Assembly: GCA_037178675.1 (NCBI GenBank) | Contig: JAYMGJ010000257.1 | Coordinates: forward strand, 40,687 to 104,686 | Direction of reading: 5' to 3' | DNA length: 64,000 bases | Source: Scleroderma bovista | Lineage: Eukaryota; Basidiomycota; Agaricomycetes; Boletales; Sclerodermataceae | In this document: positions 59,816-64,000 of the stretch, piece after piece | Layout of the letters: the number at the start of each line of letters is the position of its first letter | Position numbering within the stretch: position 1 is the stretch's first letter | The notes under the pieces: generated by a model | What the model was told of the DNA's origin: nothing | Seen by the model: only the letters and a program-made list of their open reading frames with translations | Databases searched by the model: none | Translations under genes and position numbers: made by a program

Positions 59816-62245
59816 TCATCTCGCCACAGTTTTCATGGAAGATGCCTTACCACAGCGCCAACAGTCGAGTAACCCGCATGGGTCACTAGAGTCACGATCG
59901 CTCGTCAGCGGAATTTCTCACCAAGAGAGCATACTTACTACTTCTGTTTAATCTTCAAGAGTGCAGGGTAGTTCTGTCCCCAAAACGCCTCTGAAACAAG
60001 AAGTTAGCTCAACCCACAAGATGACTTCTGAGCTCACCTTGGTAGTCGGTCTCGTATACATCACCCTCGTTCTGGGGGGGAAAGACGATCAAGCACGGAG
60101 ACAGGACACAAGGGAGTTGTAATGGCTTACGAAGTAGGAACCAGAGTTCGGCGCAATCACCCTCATGGCCTCGGTCAGATTATGCAGGGTCTCAAACGTT
60201 TGCTTAATCTCAGTCGTAGTGGAGTTGTAATCCCATCCAATCAAGCCAGCGAGCTGATCAAATAGTCAGCTTCGTTTTACTATAAGATTCTATGTACAAC
60301 GTACATGCCAAGCCGATCGCCGCCAAGCAGGGGTGATTGAGGTTTCATTTGCCGATGCATTGAACACCGACGGAGTTGTAAGCAAAACATTAAGACTTGG
60401 TGAAGTCACCATAAGATTTGTAAGTTCTGATCGACCCGTTTCGCATTCGAAGACTTCGTTGGGTATAAGTCGTGAACCAGTCGCACTCGGAATTCCTGTC
60501 AGCTATAGGATATATTGTAAGCAGAGGAAGAAAAGAGTTTCGAATTATGGAACGCACATCAAGTCCTGGATGAGCATTGAAGAATGACATCCACGAGGGA
60601 ACTGTCTGGAGTGTAAAGTTGCCACCGTTAGCTATGACAAATTCAGATAACTCTTTCAACGAATCGTTTGCTTCAGACAGAGTCAGCACTGGGTTGAGCA
60701 AGTAATGCCCGACTGCGGGCTGCAATGTGTATCAGTATCCAAATAAAAGATGATTACTTGGGAACTTACGCCAATGAGCCCACCCCAACCCTGTGAAGAC
60801 CATTTCATCGTATTATTTACTATGACTTCAAAGAATTTCTGTGCCGCTTCATTTGTGTAGCCGATAGTAAAATTAGCACTAGCATAACAAAGGTATCAAC
60901 TATTGCACCCAGACAAGAGGAAGCCGAGGGCAACTTACAATTGCAACGTCAACTGCTTTTCCACCCTGCTGGTAGCTTCAAGGACGACACCAAATGTCCC
61001 ACCCCCACCACCTCGCAGTGCCCAGAATAGATCAGTGTTTTGGCACTGATTTGCGACCCGGAGTTCACCATCAGGGGTAACTACCTTGAACTCCAGCTGT
61101 ATAGATGAGGTTAGTCGTACAAAAGTGTGGCATACGGAGGCAAAACACTTACAACTCGATCAACCCCCATTCCATACACCGGACTTAGCAAGCTATGTCC
61201 TCCACCCTATCGTCCACGCTCAAATTAGTCAGATATTCATGGGGCACAGGATTGCATACCAAGACCCATCCGCCATGCCATGCTACAGAACTTCCAAATC
61301 CCCCAACTACGGTCACATTGTGTTGATCTGCAAATTGATATACATTAAGTGCTGGAGTTCCGGTCTATGTAAAGATGAGAAGGGGCAATCTGATACGACG
61401 AGAAAGACATACACCAGTAGTGATTGCTTGATACGAAGACTCCCCAGAGCAACCACATGGGGTGAAGGCTTCGTGGTACGTTAGCTGACTGCGTGTTAGC
61501 TAATGCCCAGTAAATATACATTGTATTTGACCCACAGAGGACAGGTTGCGCATCTGTGGTCTATAATGAGTCGCGTCATACATGATAGAGTGGGGAACCT
61601 ACCCAGAGCGCCAAGGATCCCTTTTTCACCGATCTTCCGAAAAAATCATGACCAGAGTTTTTGATCGACAATGGAATCCCAGTGGCCTTGGAGAAGTTAA
61701 ATGCGGCGGTAACATCCGACGCCTCTTGCACTTCAATCTATCACCGCAAAGGCTTTGGTGGGATGCATGCCAAGTGATTGAACGACATACATAATATTCA
61801 GATATACTGCCCTGGCTACACTCCGTGCCGTTGTACGCCAGGGGGTTCGAGGGATCGGTATAATCTAGTAGACAACTTTCATCACTAGTGAAACATGCTT
61901 CCCAGGTGCTCTGGAAAGGTGTGAAATTAACAAACACGATGAATTGAATGAACAACTGACAGCCATCGTGTTTCCATAGCGTAGGGATCGGTATGTCCAA
62001 GTATCGTAGTTAGCCTGAGCAACCGAGCAAGCTTGTGGATCAGGAGTCACGGATTTGCCATCGTAGTTAGAGAAACACGGAAGGGCAAGAGGTGTGGCGG
62101 ACCGTAGACGGCCGCCGATGGTCGCATTTAAGGTGTTGAATTCCGCTACCTGAAAGTCGCGCTTACGGGCGGTAGCGACAGTGAGAAGGCTAAAAAGGAA
62201 GATCACCAACAGCTTGGCGACTGCGAAATTGGTGAGGTTGCGCAT
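59816..62245 (-). CDS. Secreted FAD-linked oxidoreductase, berberine-bridge-enzyme type
   Basis: FAD-linked enzymes of this family oxidise carbohydrates, alcohols or specialised metabolites outside the cell; the substrate is unknown. The signal peptide is [20 protein letters not shown] to about residue 25. Exon 1 is 62245-61961; then come 61910-61791, 61737-61603 and many more. Diagnostic motifs: [20 protein letters not shown] (His for FAD attachment), [65 protein letters not shown] (FAD-binding PCMH type), [24 protein letters not shown] and [15 protein letters not shown]. The last exon, after an intron beginning GTAGTAAG, reads [12 protein letters not shown], the typical fungal BBE ending. 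Several exon borders in the middle (61480-60900) were chosen by phase and are less certain. Confidence 0.9.
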
Positions 62246-64000
62246 TGAGGATTGGAGTAAGAGGGTCCAGAAAGGAAGCGGCGCTGAGTGAGGGCATTCG
62301 CAATGAACGACTTGAGGACTGTTGGCTCATATTTATCGATCAGCAACACGAAGATGATGGATGTGGTATAATGGGATGCGGCCTACTAATCTGAGAGAGC
62401 CTGCACCCTTTGGTGGTCTAACTCGGCTCATTCAAGCGCCCCCATTACGGTTAGATTACCCCTGATGACCGCATCACTGTGTCTGACGCATCAAAGTACT
62501 AAACTTTTTGTGTCAGAATGACTGGCCATTCTGACGCTTTAATCGAATTACTGTGCCGTACACATTCTCAGCTGACTTGTGTCACCCAATCAGCGAGCTC
62601 ACCGAAGTATTCAACGTGTAGCGTAACTCGAGTCTCGAGGCCAGTACTTCCATGGGTCTAACTCAGCCAGCCAACACATGCCGTACATGAGTAAGTGAGG
62701 AGTCATGACGGAAAGCAGTAGTAAGTTGTAGTGTGATTGGGTTCGGTGGTTATCCATGTAACCCCCCTCATTTTGCATCGAGGAGACCCCCCTTACTGAT
62801 TATCAGTCTTGTGGCTCTGCACCGAAGGATTGGCCTCGGCTTCTCCGACCTCCTCAAATTGACTAGGGATGTCGACAGACTACGCTACCGTCCACGCATC
62901 GCCAAGACACACTTGATTTCAGGACGGCGACCCGGCACCCCAATCATCACTGCAACCACCATCACCTCAACATTGACACCCCCACGATCGATGAACGTTT
63001 GAACCACCAGCACGACGACAGATGACTATCAGCCCACACCACCACCACCATCATGCAAGTGATGACGACGGCTGCTAACACCACCCCACAAGGACGATGA
63101 CGGCTATTACACCACCATCACCCGAGGACTTATGTACTACCGGCGACGATGTCAACAGCCTCACCACAACCATGTTGACGGCAATGGCCACCAGCCCTCC
63201 CACCGCTTGCACTGTCACAATGTCGATTGGCCCACTGTCACCACACGACGACAATGGATGACTGTCGTCGATAGCATTGCATGTAGTGTAATGAATCAAT
63301 CTACTGCATTACAACTCCCTACATATGAGGACCAACTGTGTGCTGACACTATTTTGGGCAACATTACCCCCTCAATCAGCCTGTGGGTATGCACGTACCC
63401 AAACAAAAGAATTGTTGATATATTCAAGATGAGGGAGATATTTTTCAGAATTGATTAGATTAGATAGAACATTTCAGTCAGAGATCTAACCATAAAGAGG
63501 GCAATCAAATGAGCTGAGTTAGAAGGATCCATCAATGGGACACCACTTATTCGCCTGCTTCCTCGTTTTCGCAAATAACTTCATGCATCCGCGGGGGGCT
63601 GCATAATGATGAATGAGGCGGAAGGACAGAACTAGTTAGGTCATACTCTGCAATTTGGGCACGACAACATGTGGGAGAAGGAAAAACTTGAATGCACACC
63701 CTGCTTATTATGTAGATCACATTCGTGTGTTTTTCGAAACCGATTAATGATTCATGCGCGGAAAGCTATCTGTAACTCACTTGCAATCAACCTGATCTGT
63801 CAAGAGGAACGGGTCTGCAAGAGACGAGTGCCCGAGCCATGGGCGAAGCACACAAACCCATGCTAACGGCGAGGGAATCTTGAAACTGCAATGGTGATTA
63901 GTAGCTACCGCGGGGTTTCTTAGCACACAACTGTGAGCTAACCTCACAGGTGATACGTCCCACGTAATCCGATTTGTGACGCGAAAGATTCTGTAAGATC
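62246..64000. other. Gene-poor right end with CAC/GAC simple-sequence DNA
   Basis: About 1.75 kb without a supported gene. The first ~300 bp is the promoter side of the FAD oxidoreductase. Between about 63000 and 63260 the sequence is rich in CAC, CCA and GAC triplets, imperfectly repeated, which opens long but low-complexity frames on both strands (90-108 codons); I do not treat these as genes. The rest up to the window end is unremarkable. Confidence 0.4.
63000..63260. repeat. Imperfect CAC/GAC trinucleotide-rich region
   Basis: Runs such as CACCACCACCACC and GACGACG recur through the stretch. It is an imperfect microsatellite-like tract, with no clean unit. Confidence 0.6.

Noticed and set aside
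62733..63458. Frames of 74-108 codons near the right end
   Set aside because: They arise from CAC/GAC-rich simple sequence on both strands and have no motif.

Overview
The window reads as a gene-dense contig from a filamentous basidiomycete, most likely an Agaricomycete. Nearly every gene is cut by many short GT-AG introns (about 47-90 nt), the orthologues are fungal, and a 42-residue farnesylated-pheromone precursor of the mushroom type sits at 22973-23101. I saw no transposase, reverse transcriptase, CRISPR array, rRNA or convincing tRNA. Gene models were assembled by hand from open frames and splice signals. For most of the models with all exons traced, exon lengths were summed and divide by three.

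Layout. 1-7.3 kb: an alpha-arrestin running off the left edge (-), a weakly supported 62-residue ORF (-), and a long proline/serine/acid-rich nuclear-type protein (-). 7.3-11.7 kb: a gene-poor stretch with one candidate small secreted protein. 11.7-21 kb (+): a MINDY-type deubiquitinase with a CaaX tail, a MUB1/SamB MYND protein, mitochondrial Hsp10, and a DHA-type MFS exporter. 21-24.5 kb: an unlinked pheromone precursor followed by SDH3. 24.5-33.7 kb: casein kinase 2 beta (-) with a probable 4-nt microexon, the MBOAT protein GUP1 (+), a small unknown (-), an aberrant FAD monooxygenase (-) and a PTS1-tagged KAPA synthase (+).

34.5-46 kb: RNase P/MRP subunit POP5 (-) and the four-BRCT DNA-replication checkpoint protein Dpb11/Rad4 (+) share a 130-bp divergent promoter. 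They are followed by the double AAA ATPase RIX7/NVL (+), mitochondrial uL30 (-), a possible small gene (-) and a dynamin-type GTPase (+). 46-54.5 kb: an unknown conserved protein (-), protein phosphatase methylesterase PPE1 (+), a seven-helix receptor-like protein (+) and an unknown multi-exon protein (+). 54.9-62.3 kb: a single-pass Ser/Thr-rich membrane protein (+), an unknown 400-residue protein (+) and a secreted berberine-bridge-type FAD oxidoreductase (-). 62.3-64 kb has no supported gene and contains imperfect CAC/GAC repeats.

Most genes are housekeeping (ribosome assembly, RNA processing, mitochondrial respiration and folding, kinase/phosphatase control, ubiquitin editing), so this is an ordinary core-genome segment rather than a biosynthetic cluster. 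Several loosely related themes recur: ubiquitin and trafficking control (arrestin, MUB1, MINDY), phosphorylation control (CK2 beta, PPE1) and mitochondrial function (Hsp10, SDH3, uL30m). The least ordinary items are the pheromone precursor without a STE3 receptor in the window, the 4-nt microexon, the peroxisome-tagged biotin enzyme and the monooxygenase with altered flavin motifs.
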